A stretch of DNA of 64,000 bases from positions 45,047-109,046 of the forward strand of contig CAJUCT010000009.1 in NCBI GenBank assembly GCA_910585015.1, written 5' to 3'. This DNA comes from an uncultured Acetatifactor sp. (lineage in GTDB: Bacteria > Bacillota > Clostridia > Lachnospirales > Lachnospiraceae). The notes beneath the pieces are model-generated. The model saw nothing but the letters and a program-made list of their open reading frames with translations, searched no databases and was not told the DNA's origin. Shown piece by piece: positions 1 through 6,987 of the stretch. Every line of letters begins with the position of its first letter. Within the stretch, counting starts at the first letter, position 1. Made by a program: the position numbers and the translations under genes.

Positions 1-1351
1 CATCCCACACAGGCAGCCAGATTTCCCCAGAGCAGCCGGGAAGGTTCACGGTAATATTATCACCGTCTGCCGTCGCCTGTACCCCGGACAATGCTCCCAC
101 ATAAGCGGAATTGCCACATGCGGGCAAGGTCAGGGAGGCATTGTTGTCGTCATTGTTGACCGTGACCAGCACCGTCTCATCCCCAGTGCCGCGGGAGAAA
201 GCGTACTGCCTGTTGGTCAATACCAGTTCTTTGTAATCCCCATAGGACAGGGCCCTGGCCTGTTGCCGCACCCTGCCCAGAGCGGCGATCAGCCTAGTAC
301 AGGGATTATCCTTCACCGCATTCGCATAATCCTCATAGCGCAGAGCGGGCCGCAGGGAGGCGTCAGAGAATTTTTCTTTTTTACCCTCAATGCCGAACTC
401 TGAGCCGTAGTAGATGGAGGGCACACCGGGCAGGGTGTACAGCAGCACATGCACCGGGGCAAAATGGGCCTTGTTGTTTAACTTTGTATAGATGCGCTCT
501 ACATCGTGGTTGTCCACGAAGTTGTACAGTTTCAGTCCGTCGGGGCGGTTGCCGCCCATGCCGTAGAGACGTTTCACCGTATGGGCGATCTCGAAATAGT
601 TGTGGTCGTTGTGGCCGGAGTACAGGGCTTTGTGCAGATGATAGTTGGTCACGGAATGCAATGTGCCCTCGTTGACCCAACGGGTGTAATCCCCATGGAT
701 GACCTCGCCCATGAGCCAGAACTGGGGCTTGACCTCGTTTGCCACATGACGCAGCGCTTTCATGAAATCAAAATCCAGCACATCGGCGGCATCCAGACGT
801 ATGCCGTCAATGTCAAACTCGCTGACCCAGAAGCGGATCACATCGCAGATATAGTCCCGCACCGCCGGATTGCGCTGGTTCAGCTTCACCAGCAGGTTAT
901 AGCCACCCCAGTTTTCATAGGAAAATCCGTCGTTGTACTCGTTGTTGCCCCAGAAATTCACATTGCAGTACCAGTCTTTGTAAGGGGAATTTTCCCGATT
1001 TTTCTTGATATCCTGGAAAGCAAAAAAGTCTCTGCCTGTGTGGTTAAACACGCCGTCCAGAATCACCCGGATGCCCGCCTCATGGCATTTTGCCACAAAG
1101 GTTTTCAGATCTCCGTTATCCCCCAGGCGGCTGTCCAGTTTTTTGTAATCCGTGGTCTCATAGCCGTGTCCTACAGACTCAAACAGGGGCCCTATGTACA
1201 GGGCGTTCACGCCGATCTGCCGCAAATGCCCGATCCAAGGGATCAGGCCGGGCAGCCGGTGTACCGGATCCCCGTAGCTGTTCTCCTTGGGCGCGTCCAG
1301 CATCCCCAGGGGATATATGTGATAGAATACCGCTTCGTCATACCATGCCAT
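1..1351 (-). CDS. GH13 alpha-amylase family glycosidase, 3' end cut by the window edge
   Basis: The minus-strand frame starts MAWYDEAVFYHIYP and runs 450 codons to the left edge without a stop, so the C-terminus is missing. It shows the ordered conserved regions of a GH13 (beta/alpha)8 barrel: DGVFNHTG (region I), DGIRLDAADVLD with the nucleophile Asp (region II), GEVIHGD with the acid/base Glu (region III) and FVDNHD with the transition-state Asp (region IV). A beta-sandwich domain begins after these. The family hydrolyses alpha-1,4-glucans or related oligosaccharides. No signal peptide is visible at the chosen start, so it is probably cytoplasmic and acts on imported maltodextrins. Exact specificity (amylase, cyclomaltodextrinase or neopullulanase) cannot be settled here. 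Confidence 0.93.
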   Translation of the reverse strand, partial: MAWYDEAVFYHIYPLGMLDAPKENSYGDPVHRLPGLIPWIGHLRQIGVNALYIGPLFESVGHGYETTDYKKLDSRLGDNGDLKTFVAKCHEAGIRVILDGVFNHTGRDFFAFQDIKKNRENSPYKDWYCNVNFWGNNEYNDGFSYENWGGYNLLVKLNQRNPAVRDYICDVIRFWVSEFDIDGIRLDAADVLDFDFMKALRHVANEVKPQFWLMGEVIHGDYTRWVNEGTLHSVTNYHLHKALYSGHNDHNYFEIAHTVKRLYGMGGNRPDGLKLYNFVDNHDVERIYTKLNNKAHFAPVHVLLYTLPGVPSIYYGSEFGIEGKKEKFSDASLRPALRYEDYANAVKDNPCTRLIAALGRVRQQARALSYGDYKELVLTNRQYAFSRGTGDETVLVTVNNDDNNASLTLPACGNSAYVGALSGVQATADGDNITVNLPGCSGEIWLPVWD

Positions 1352-1598
1352 TTTCTTTTTCCTCTCTTTGTCTCATATTTTTTATAAGTGAACATGTTCT
1401 AACTAGATGATGGTTTTTACCCATTCTACCAATGGACCTTCTTTTGGATATCTATATATCTTTTAAATAATTCTTTGCTTTCAGTCTCTAAAATTCCTGA
1501 CGTAATAGCCGGGAGATAAAATAATTCCCTTTCTGGGTTAGGAAAGCTGCCGCTCTGACTTTATTATTGCCAGTCCCAGGGGACAGCGTATATGAGAG

Positions 1599-1612
1599 CG
1601 AAAACGCTTTCC
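1599..1612. promoter_or_regulatory. LacI/CcpA-type operator (cre-like palindrome)
   Basis: The 14-base near-palindrome CGAAAACGCTTTCC matches the core of CcpA cre and LacI-family operators, with centre CG and A/T-rich arms. It lies immediately downstream of the predicted -10 box of the minus-strand amylase promoter, a typical position for steric repression by a sugar-responsive regulator. CcpA and a dedicated LacI-type repressor cannot be told apart from the site alone. Confidence 0.5.
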
Positions 1613-1616
1613 AAAA

Positions 1617-1645
1617 AGTATAGCATAAAAACCATAGGAGGACAA
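1617..1645 (-). promoter_or_regulatory. Predicted sigma-A promoter for the GH13 gene
   Basis: On the minus strand, TTGTCC (-35, 1640-1645) and TATACT (-10, 1617-1622) are separated by exactly 17 bases. Transcription would begin near 1610, inside the operator at 1599-1612, and leave a leader of about 260 bases before the amylase start. Nothing recognisable lies in that leader. Confidence 0.5.
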
Positions 1646-1860
1646 GAAAAAATAAATATTCCTCCAAAAGCCCGGGGATGCCCGCCGCTCCATGGCAGGC
1701 TAAAACATTCGAAAAATCTTCCGCGGAAGCGTTCTGGTACAGATACCAGTTACAGTAACCGTAGAAATCCCACCAATGTTGGGCGGCATCCGCATCCCCG
1801 GCAGACGCCCGGCACAGATTGGCCGAGAAAGAAATAAGTTCCTTAGATGTATCCGTTAAT
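1640..1860 (-). pseudogene. Possible decayed gene fragment upstream of the amylase
   Basis: One minus-strand frame is open from a TAA near 1855 down through the amylase promoter. It reads as plausible protein in its first part (DADAAQHWWDFYGYCNWYLY, then NASAEDFSN), rich in aromatic and acidic residues. It has no start codon and no stop before the promoter. I do not recognise the family. It could be the remnant of a deleted upstream gene or chance. Confidence 0.18.
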
Positions 1861-1876
1861 GCAATTTAAAAAGTTC

Positions 1877-1905
1877 TTGCAGTGGATGCAGAGAAGTGCT
1901 ATATT
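1877..1905 (+). promoter_or_regulatory. Promoter of the GntR-ABC operon
   Basis: TTGCAG (-35, 1877-1882) and TATATT (-10, 1900-1905) are spaced by 17 bases. The -10 box abuts the palindromic operator at 1906-1932, so the start of transcription is inside the operator. Confidence 0.7.
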
Positions 1906-1932
1906 AAGTGTACTAAGAGAATTAATACACTT
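1906..1932. promoter_or_regulatory. GntR (YtrA-type) operator
   Basis: Two 11-base arms, AAGTGTACTAA and TTAATACACTT, are inverted repeats with one mismatch around a 5-base centre. Outer AGTGTA/TACACT arms are typical of YtrA-subfamily GntR operators. The site lies between the -10 box and the ribosome site of the GntR gene, which fits autorepression of the operon. Confidence 0.72.
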
Positions 1933-1947
1933 GAAAGGAGCGCGCTT

Positions 1948-2349
1948 ATGATTCTGCTGGACTACAGGGACAAACGCCCCATCTATGAGCAGATGGTGGA
2001 AAAGCTGGAGCGGCTGATTGTCAGCGGCGGGCTGGAGCAGGGCAGCAAGATGCCCAGTGTCCGTAGCTTGGCCGTGGAGCTGGCGGTGAATCCCAACACG
2101 GTACAGCGGGCCTACACCCTGTTGGAACAGGAGGGATACCTATACACCGTGTCCGGGCGGGGCAGTTTCGTGGCGCCGGAGCGGGAGTGGCGCGACGGGC
2201 AGCTTCGCCGGGTGCTGACAGAATGGGCGGCTATGACCTGCAAAGCCCGGGACGCGGGCCTTGCCCAGGAAACCCTGCGGGAGCAGCTTGCGGCGGTGTA
2301 CAGCCGGGCGGACACGGAGGATAACGGTGCGGACGGGGATATGGGGTAG
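1948..2349 (+). CDS. GntR family transcriptional regulator, YtrA-like
   Basis: This 133-residue protein has an N-terminal winged helix (residues 1-75, with RPIYEQ, KMPSVRSLA, NTVQRAYTLLEQEGY and GRGSFV) and only a short helical C-terminal tail, as in YtrA-subfamily GntR repressors without a large ligand domain. The ATG at 1948 is chosen because AAAGGAG sits 7 bases upstream; an in-frame ATG at 1882 overlaps the promoter. It lies upstream of an ABC ATPase and permease, and YtrA-type regulators commonly repress such an ABC operon until cell-envelope or peptide stress. The inducer is unknown. Confidence 0.9.
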   Translation: MILLDYRDKRPIYEQMVEKLERLIVSGGLEQGSKMPSVRSLAVELAVNPNTVQRAYTLLEQEGYLYTVSGRGSFVAPEREWRDGQLRRVLTEWAAMTCKARDAGLAQETLREQLAAVYSRADTEDNGADGDMG

Positions 2350-2467
2350 AGTCTGGCCGGCAAGAATGAATGCCGCTGTTATATGCTCTGTAGGGTTCCG
2401 CCTATGCCCGGTGTCAGGCAGTCCCAGGGGCAGAGAGATTATGTGAATTTCAGGTTAGGAGGCAATC

Positions 2468-3370
2468 ATGATAGAAGTAACCAATCTGCAAAAGAGCTTT
2501 GAGAACATCAAAGCCATAGATCAGATTACGGCCCGGATTGAGGAGGGGCATGTGTTTGGTCTGATCGGCACCAACGGGGCGGGCAAGTCCACTTTCCTGC
2601 GGCTGATCTGTGGTGTGCTGAAGGCGGACAGCGGCCAGGTGTTGGTGGACGGGGATGCGGTATATAACAATCCGGCCGTGAAGGCGAAGTTTTTCTACAT
2701 CTCCGACGAGATGTTCTTTTTCAAAAACGGTACTCCCCGGGACATGGCGAAGCTGTACAAGACCTATTACCCTGGCTTTGACGAGGGGCGTTATGAGGAA
2801 TTGCTGGGGAAGTTCGGGCTGGACGCAGGGCGCAAGGTCGATACCTTTTCCAAGGGCATGAAGAAGCAGCTGGCGGTGCTCTGCGGGATCTGCGCAGGCA
2901 CTAAATACCTGCTCTGCGACGAGACCTTTGACGGTCTTGACCCGGTGATGCGGCAGGCCGTGAAATCCCTGTTTGCCAGGGAGATGGAGGACCGGGGGCT
3001 GACTCCCATCATTGCCTCCCACAATCTCCGGGAACTGGAGGATATCTGTGAGTACGTGGGGCTGCTGCACAAGGGAGGCATCCTCTTTGCCAGGGATCTG
3101 GACGACATGAAACTCAATCTGCACAAGGTGCAGTGTGTGGTCAAGACCCAGGCCACTCTGGAGCATATCAGGAAAAACCTGGAGGTGGTGACTATGGAGC
3201 AGAGGGGTACGTTATACACCTTTACCATAAGGGGCACCCGGGAGCAGCTGGTGGAGTACATGGAATTGTTGAATCCGGTGTTCTATGAGTTACTTCCCCT
3301 TTCTCTGGAGGAGATCTTTATAAGCGAGACGGAGGTGAACGGATATGATATCAAAGCGCTTGTTTCTTAA
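2468..3370 (+). CDS. ABC transporter ATP-binding protein
   Basis: This 300-residue ATPase carries Walker A GTNGAGKST (about residues 35-43), a divergent signature FSKGMKKQL, Walker B YLLCDE followed by the D-loop, and an H-loop in ASHNLREL. The C-terminal 80 residues are the extension seen in CcmA/YtrB-type export ATPases. It has an AGGAGG-like site just upstream, follows the GntR gene by 118 bases and overlaps the permease gene by 26 bases, so the two are translationally coupled. It probably energises the membrane protein encoded next. The substrate is not evident; peptide antibiotic or envelope-stress relief is typical for the family. Confidence 0.92.
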   Translation: MIEVTNLQKSFENIKAIDQITARIEEGHVFGLIGTNGAGKSTFLRLICGVLKADSGQVLVDGDAVYNNPAVKAKFFYISDEMFFFKNGTPRDMAKLYKTYYPGFDEGRYEELLGKFGLDAGRKVDTFSKGMKKQLAVLCGICAGTKYLLCDETFDGLDPVMRQAVKSLFAREMEDRGLTPIIASHNLRELEDICEYVGLLHKGGILFARDLDDMKLNLHKVQCVVKTQATLEHIRKNLEVVTMEQRGTLYTFTIRGTREQLVEYMELLNPVFYELLPLSLEEIFISETEVNGYDIKALVS

Positions 3371-5603
3371 AGGCATGAGAGAGGATCTGCGGCACAAGGT
3401 CTGGATGGTGGCCCTGTCCCTGCTGGGCAGTTTCCTGACCTTGCCTGTGGTGTGGCTGCTGCGCTACAGCGACGTGGACATGTCAGTTGTCAATGGACAG
3501 ATAACGGTTATGACATCTCAGGAATACGAGAAAGCGCTCACTGAAACCATCAATAACATGGCGGCCTTTTTCGGTCAGGAGTTGATGTTGTCCGCCAGTG
3601 TCATAGCCATCTTGGGCGCTGTGGTCACAGGGCTGGAAGCTTTTCACTATCTTCAGCAGAAATCCATGGTGGATACCTATCACAGTCTGCCCGTGAGCAG
3701 GACGCAGTTGTTTGGCATCAAGTATATTAACGGTCTGCTGATTTGGCTGGTTCCCTATCTGCTCTGTTCGGTTTTGGCACTGGCGCTCTCCGGCGTCCTG
3801 CTGGCGCGGGTGGGCGGAGGAGGGGGGATCCCCCGATTGATTCTGGAGACGGGAAAAAATACCCTGGTGCTTGTGATAGCGTTCCTTCTGGTCTATCATA
3901 TGATGCTCCTGGCCACCATGCTCACGGGCAACATGCTGAACACCCTGACAGTGGCCGTCATATTGGGAGGCGGTGTTATTGCCGTCTACGGACTGACATT
4001 GGGTTTTATGACCACTTTTTTCCACACTTACTATGCCCAGACGAGAGGGTTGGCCCTGGTCACATATACTTCGCCCCTGACGGCTCCCATAGTTCTGGTG
4101 GGATCCCGCATAGACGGGGATTTCCTGGGAGCGGGCGGTCTTTTGTCGACAATGCTGATCTGTCTGGGCATAGCGTTGGCCTTGGGAGTGCTGGCATGGA
4201 TTTCCTATCTGAAAAGGCCCTCCGAGCGCGCGGGCCGGGGGCTGGATCTGCCCTGGCTTGCCTGGCCGCTGCGTTTGGCGGTCAGCATTCTGGGCGGCCT
4301 GGGGGGCTGGCTGTTCATGCACTTTCTGGTCAGTGGCCCCAACTCCACGGCCTGGTGCGTCTTTGGGGCAGTGTTGGCGGGCATAATGATCTACGGTGTG
4401 CTGGATGTGATTTTCACCATGGATTTCAAGGCGTTCTTTCGACACAAGTGGAGCATGGGGGCTGCCATGGTGGTCATGCTGCTGATCTGCGCCGGATTTC
4501 AGGAGGACTGGATGGGGTATGACCGGTATCTGCCGGAGCAGGGGGAGATTCGGGAGGCATCTATTGTCTGCAGTTCCTACGCCAGTAAAAATATTATTTC
4601 TGATACCTCCCAGATACTGAACGGAATGAGACTGACGGATTCGGCACGGGTCCACGCTTTTCTGGAGAGGGGCATAGAGAATGAAAATGGGGGAGCCTAC
4701 AGATCGAGGGTCACTCAGGCGGAGGAAGCCTATCGAGGGGACTCTTTTGCCGCAGACACTTTTTATGTGCGGGTAGTGTTGGAAAATGGGCGAAGTTATT
4801 ACCGGATATATTCCTATTATGAGTGGGATGAGGACGTGGTGCTGCCCCTGCTATGCAGTGAGGAATACGCAGCCAGTGTTTATCGTCTTGCGGAGGACCA
4901 GATAGAATCCTGTATCGGCATAAGGCTAACCAGTGGGGTGAACAGTGACAGCGGAGCTGCGGAGGTGTCGGAGAGCAGGGTCATCCGGGAATTGGCGGAG
5001 GCTTACAACCGGGATCTGTCCGAGCAGTATCAGACTATCATTCTGGGACAGGACAGACTGCTTGGTCAGATGATCGTGAGAATACAACGGGAGATTATAA
5101 ACATCTATAATCTGGATATCTTTGAAAATATGACGCATACCCTGGAAGCCATGGAAAAAAACGGTATCCGGATCTTCAATCAGCCCACGGAGGCGGAGGA
5201 TGTGGAAAGCATTACGTTCCAGGTAGACGGCAGCAGATACTGGTATAGAGGAGACCTGTCCATCAGTCCGGCGGAGCGGAGCATCCGGGGATATTTTGGG
5301 GTGTATCCGAAGAGTCTGTCTGAGTCTTACGGGGAGGGAACAGGTCCCGGCTCGGATATATTGACGACGGAGGAACCTTTGACCTACAGCTTCACGGTGA
5401 CGGATCCTGCGGAGATTGCCCGGCTGATGCCCCTGATACAGTACAGTGACATGCGTCATGACAGGGGCGTGTTCACGGAAGGTTTTGTGGAAAATGTGCG
5501 GATTCTGGACAGCCAGGGCGCAGAGTGGGGTGTCTGCCTCCGCCAGGGCGCCCTGCCGGAGGAATTTATCCGGAAATTCCTGGAGGAGGCCGGAGGGCAG
5601 TAG
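3345..5603 (+). CDS. Large ABC-2 type permease subunit with an extracellular domain
   Basis: This 752-residue membrane protein has about seven hydrophobic segments in its first 385 residues. A long, mostly hydrophilic C-terminal part (about residues 390-752) has no hydrophobic stretch and is probably exposed outside the cell. It lacks the FtsX-domain pattern and resembles the large permeases that pair with YtrB-like ATPases in Clostridia. The start lies inside the end of the ATPase gene. Its partner is that ATPase; the operon is expected to respond to the GntR protein. The function of the big extracellular part is unknown. Confidence 0.8.
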   Translation: MISKRLFLKGMREDLRHKVWMVALSLLGSFLTLPVVWLLRYSDVDMSVVNGQITVMTSQEYEKALTETINNMAAFFGQELMLSASVIAILGAVVTGLEAFHYLQQKSMVDTYHSLPVSRTQLFGIKYINGLLIWLVPYLLCSVLALALSGVLLARVGGGGGIPRLILETGKNTLVLVIAFLLVYHMMLLATMLTGNMLNTLTVAVILGGGVIAVYGLTLGFMTTFFHTYYAQTRGLALVTYTSPLTAPIVLVGSRIDGDFLGAGGLLSTMLICLGIALALGVLAWISYLKRPSERAGRGLDLPWLAWPLRLAVSILGGLGGWLFMHFLVSGPNSTAWCVFGAVLAGIMIYGVLDVIFTMDFKAFFRHKWSMGAAMVVMLLICAGFQEDWMGYDRYLPEQGEIREASIVCSSYASKNIISDTSQILNGMRLTDSARVHAFLERGIENENGGAYRSRVTQAEEAYRGDSFAADTFYVRVVLENGRSYYRIYSYYEWDEDVVLPLLCSEEYAASVYRLAEDQIESCIGIRLTSGVNSDSGAAEVSESRVIRELAEAYNRDLSEQYQTIILGQDRLLGQMIVRIQREIINIYNLDIFENMTHTLEAMEKNGIRIFNQPTEAEDVESITFQVDGSRYWYRGDLSISPAERSIRGYFGVYPKSLSESYGEGTGPGSDILTTEEPLTYSFTVTDPAEIARLMPLIQYSDMRHDRGVFTEGFVENVRILDSQGAEWGVCLRQGALPEEFIRKFLEEAGGQ

Positions 5604-5627
5604 GGAGAGAGGCAGACACACGCCGAC

Positions 5628-5701
5628 TTTATTCCTGCGAGCAATGAGCCAAGTGCCGTGCCTGCACGAGCATAAAGCCAACATAGTTGACTTGCGAATG
5701 C
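5628..5701. repeat. 74-base dispersed repeat, copy 1
   Basis: This intergenic sequence recurs at 44461-44534 with 70 of 74 identical positions. It contains a small hairpin (CGTGC/GCACG) and is followed here by a GC-rich hairpin. It sits between two convergent genes. No coding frame is shared by the copies. Confidence 0.85.
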
Positions 5702-5715
5702 CGCAGGGGTCCATG

Positions 5716-5735
5716 CCCCGCCCCTTGCGGCGGGG
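5716..5735. terminator. GC-rich hairpin between convergent genes
   Basis: CCCCGCC and GGCGGGG form a perfect 7-base stem around a 6-base loop, just after the dispersed repeat. The T-run is poor (TTATT), so it may be part of the repeat element rather than a true intrinsic terminator for the ABC operon. Confidence 0.4.
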
Positions 5736-5743
5736 TTATTGAC

Positions 5744-6736
5744 TTACAATCCGCTCCACCCGTCATCACCGGCAAGGACATTTTCCCTGGAATAGTATTC
5801 CTCCAGGTCGGGATGGGTGAGCGGTTTGCTGAAAGAAGCCCTTCCGTCCGTTCCCGCGCCGGGGCCGTCATTTGCGTATTCTATGTAACTGCACAGAGCT
5901 TCAGCCCTTGCCTTTCCCCAGTTCTGCCAGCCCTCCGGGCAGATGTGTTCGCCCATGTGGCAGTGGACAAAGGCTGTCTTGGCATAGTCGCGCCAGGGCC
6001 TTCCCAGATAGACGGACGCAGGTTCTTCATCGCCGGTAAGCCTGCAATGGGAGAACACAAGGCCGAACTCCTGGTCTGCGGGAGTGCTGGCGGCGGTGAT
6101 AAAGGCATGGCTCTCACTGTGATGCTTTCTTGAAAATATCTCACAATGATCGAAAAAAACCACATTCGGGCCAAATATGAAATCCACATCCCCGCTGATA
6201 TAGCAATCCCTGAAATAATTGCGGAGGACGGGGTATTCAATGGGAACGGAGGAACTGTTGAAAAACTTGGGAAGCATCAGGTTCTTCATGTTACAGGTAA
6301 GGGCTTCCCCGGCAAAGACGGTATCCTGCCATCCCAGAAATCTACAGTTGCGGAAACTGCATCTGTCGGCTGCCACATAGACAGCCAGAGCCTGCCCGGC
6401 AGTGTGGCCGGGTCCCGCGGTATTCTCCACAGTGATATTTTCCATATGAATATTCCTGCCAGCCAGCAGGATAACGGCAGTATTAAAGGTTCCGTATTCG
6501 CCGGAAGCGTCCGGGCGGGGCTTTTTTGCGCCGTCTCCGTAACGGAAGACGGTAGTTTCGGGATTCTGGCCCACTATCTCCAGATTTTCTTTGCGGATGA
6601 ATACTTTTTCCTCATATATTCCGGGCGATACGCAAATCCGGACTGTCTCATGGCGGTTATCCGGCACCGACAGAACGGCCTCCTGAAGGGAATGGAACGC
6701 GTCAGGACTATTTGGGGATACATAAATTGTCTGCAT
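5744..6736 (-). CDS. Pectinesterase family protein (CE8)
   Basis: This 330-residue right-handed beta-helix enzyme has the pectin methylesterase signatures in order: GTFNTAV, the GWQDT motif with the Gln of the oxyanion hole and an Asp, DVDFIFG with the catalytic Asp, and LGRPWRDYAK with the substrate-binding Arg and Trp. The family removes methyl esters from homogalacturonan. There is no signal peptide, so it probably acts on imported pectic oligomers in the cytoplasm. AAAGGA precedes the start. It is divergent from the AraC-type regulator at 6988, which may control it together with the adjacent importer. Confidence 0.93.
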   Translation of the reverse strand: MQTIYVSPNSPDAFHSLQEAVLSVPDNRHETVRICVSPGIYEEKVFIRKENLEIVGQNPETTVFRYGDGAKKPRPDASGEYGTFNTAVILLAGRNIHMENITVENTAGPGHTAGQALAVYVAADRCSFRNCRFLGWQDTVFAGEALTCNMKNLMLPKFFNSSSVPIEYPVLRNYFRDCYISGDVDFIFGPNVVFFDHCEIFSRKHHSESHAFITAASTPADQEFGLVFSHCRLTGDEEPASVYLGRPWRDYAKTAFVHCHMGEHICPEGWQNWGKARAEALCSYIEYANDGPGAGTDGRASFSKPLTHPDLEEYYSRENVLAGDDGWSGL

Positions 6737-6899
6737 ATTAGTAATCCTTTCTGAAAATGATAGATTTTGACCGGCAGATATGCCTGTCAGCTACATCTAT
6801 TGTAAGACATAGGCTTTAGCGCCGCAATTACAAAATTTTGCACTTCTATTGTATTTTTGCGTATAGCCCGCCAAAAAGCGGGTTCCATTTCAGCAGACC

Positions 6900-6928
6900 T
6901 GGATTTTTTCCCTTCTTTCTGTTATACT
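6900..6928 (+). promoter_or_regulatory. Candidate promoter of the AraC-type regulator
   Basis: TATACT (6923-6928) is a good -10 box; the matching -35 position reads TGGATT at 17 bases, a poor match to TTGACA. A weak -35 suits an activator-dependent or weakly expressed regulator gene. Confidence 0.3.
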
Positions 6929-6987
6929 GTCTCTGGTACCCTGTTTCTGAAGCGGGGTATTTGATTATAAGAAAACAGGTGAGGCTT

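Noticed and set aside
1592..1837. Plus-strand open frame of 81 codons in the amylase upstream region
   Set aside because: It starts inside the predicted operator, has no ribosome site and an Arg/Pro/Thr-rich composition without family resemblance; it is a shadow of the minus-strand frame.
3483..4655. Long minus-strand open frame (390 codons) opposite the ABC permease
   Set aside because: Composition is rich in His, Gln and Arg, as expected from the complement of a hydrophobic membrane-protein gene. The plus-strand gene has clear membrane segments, coupling and context.
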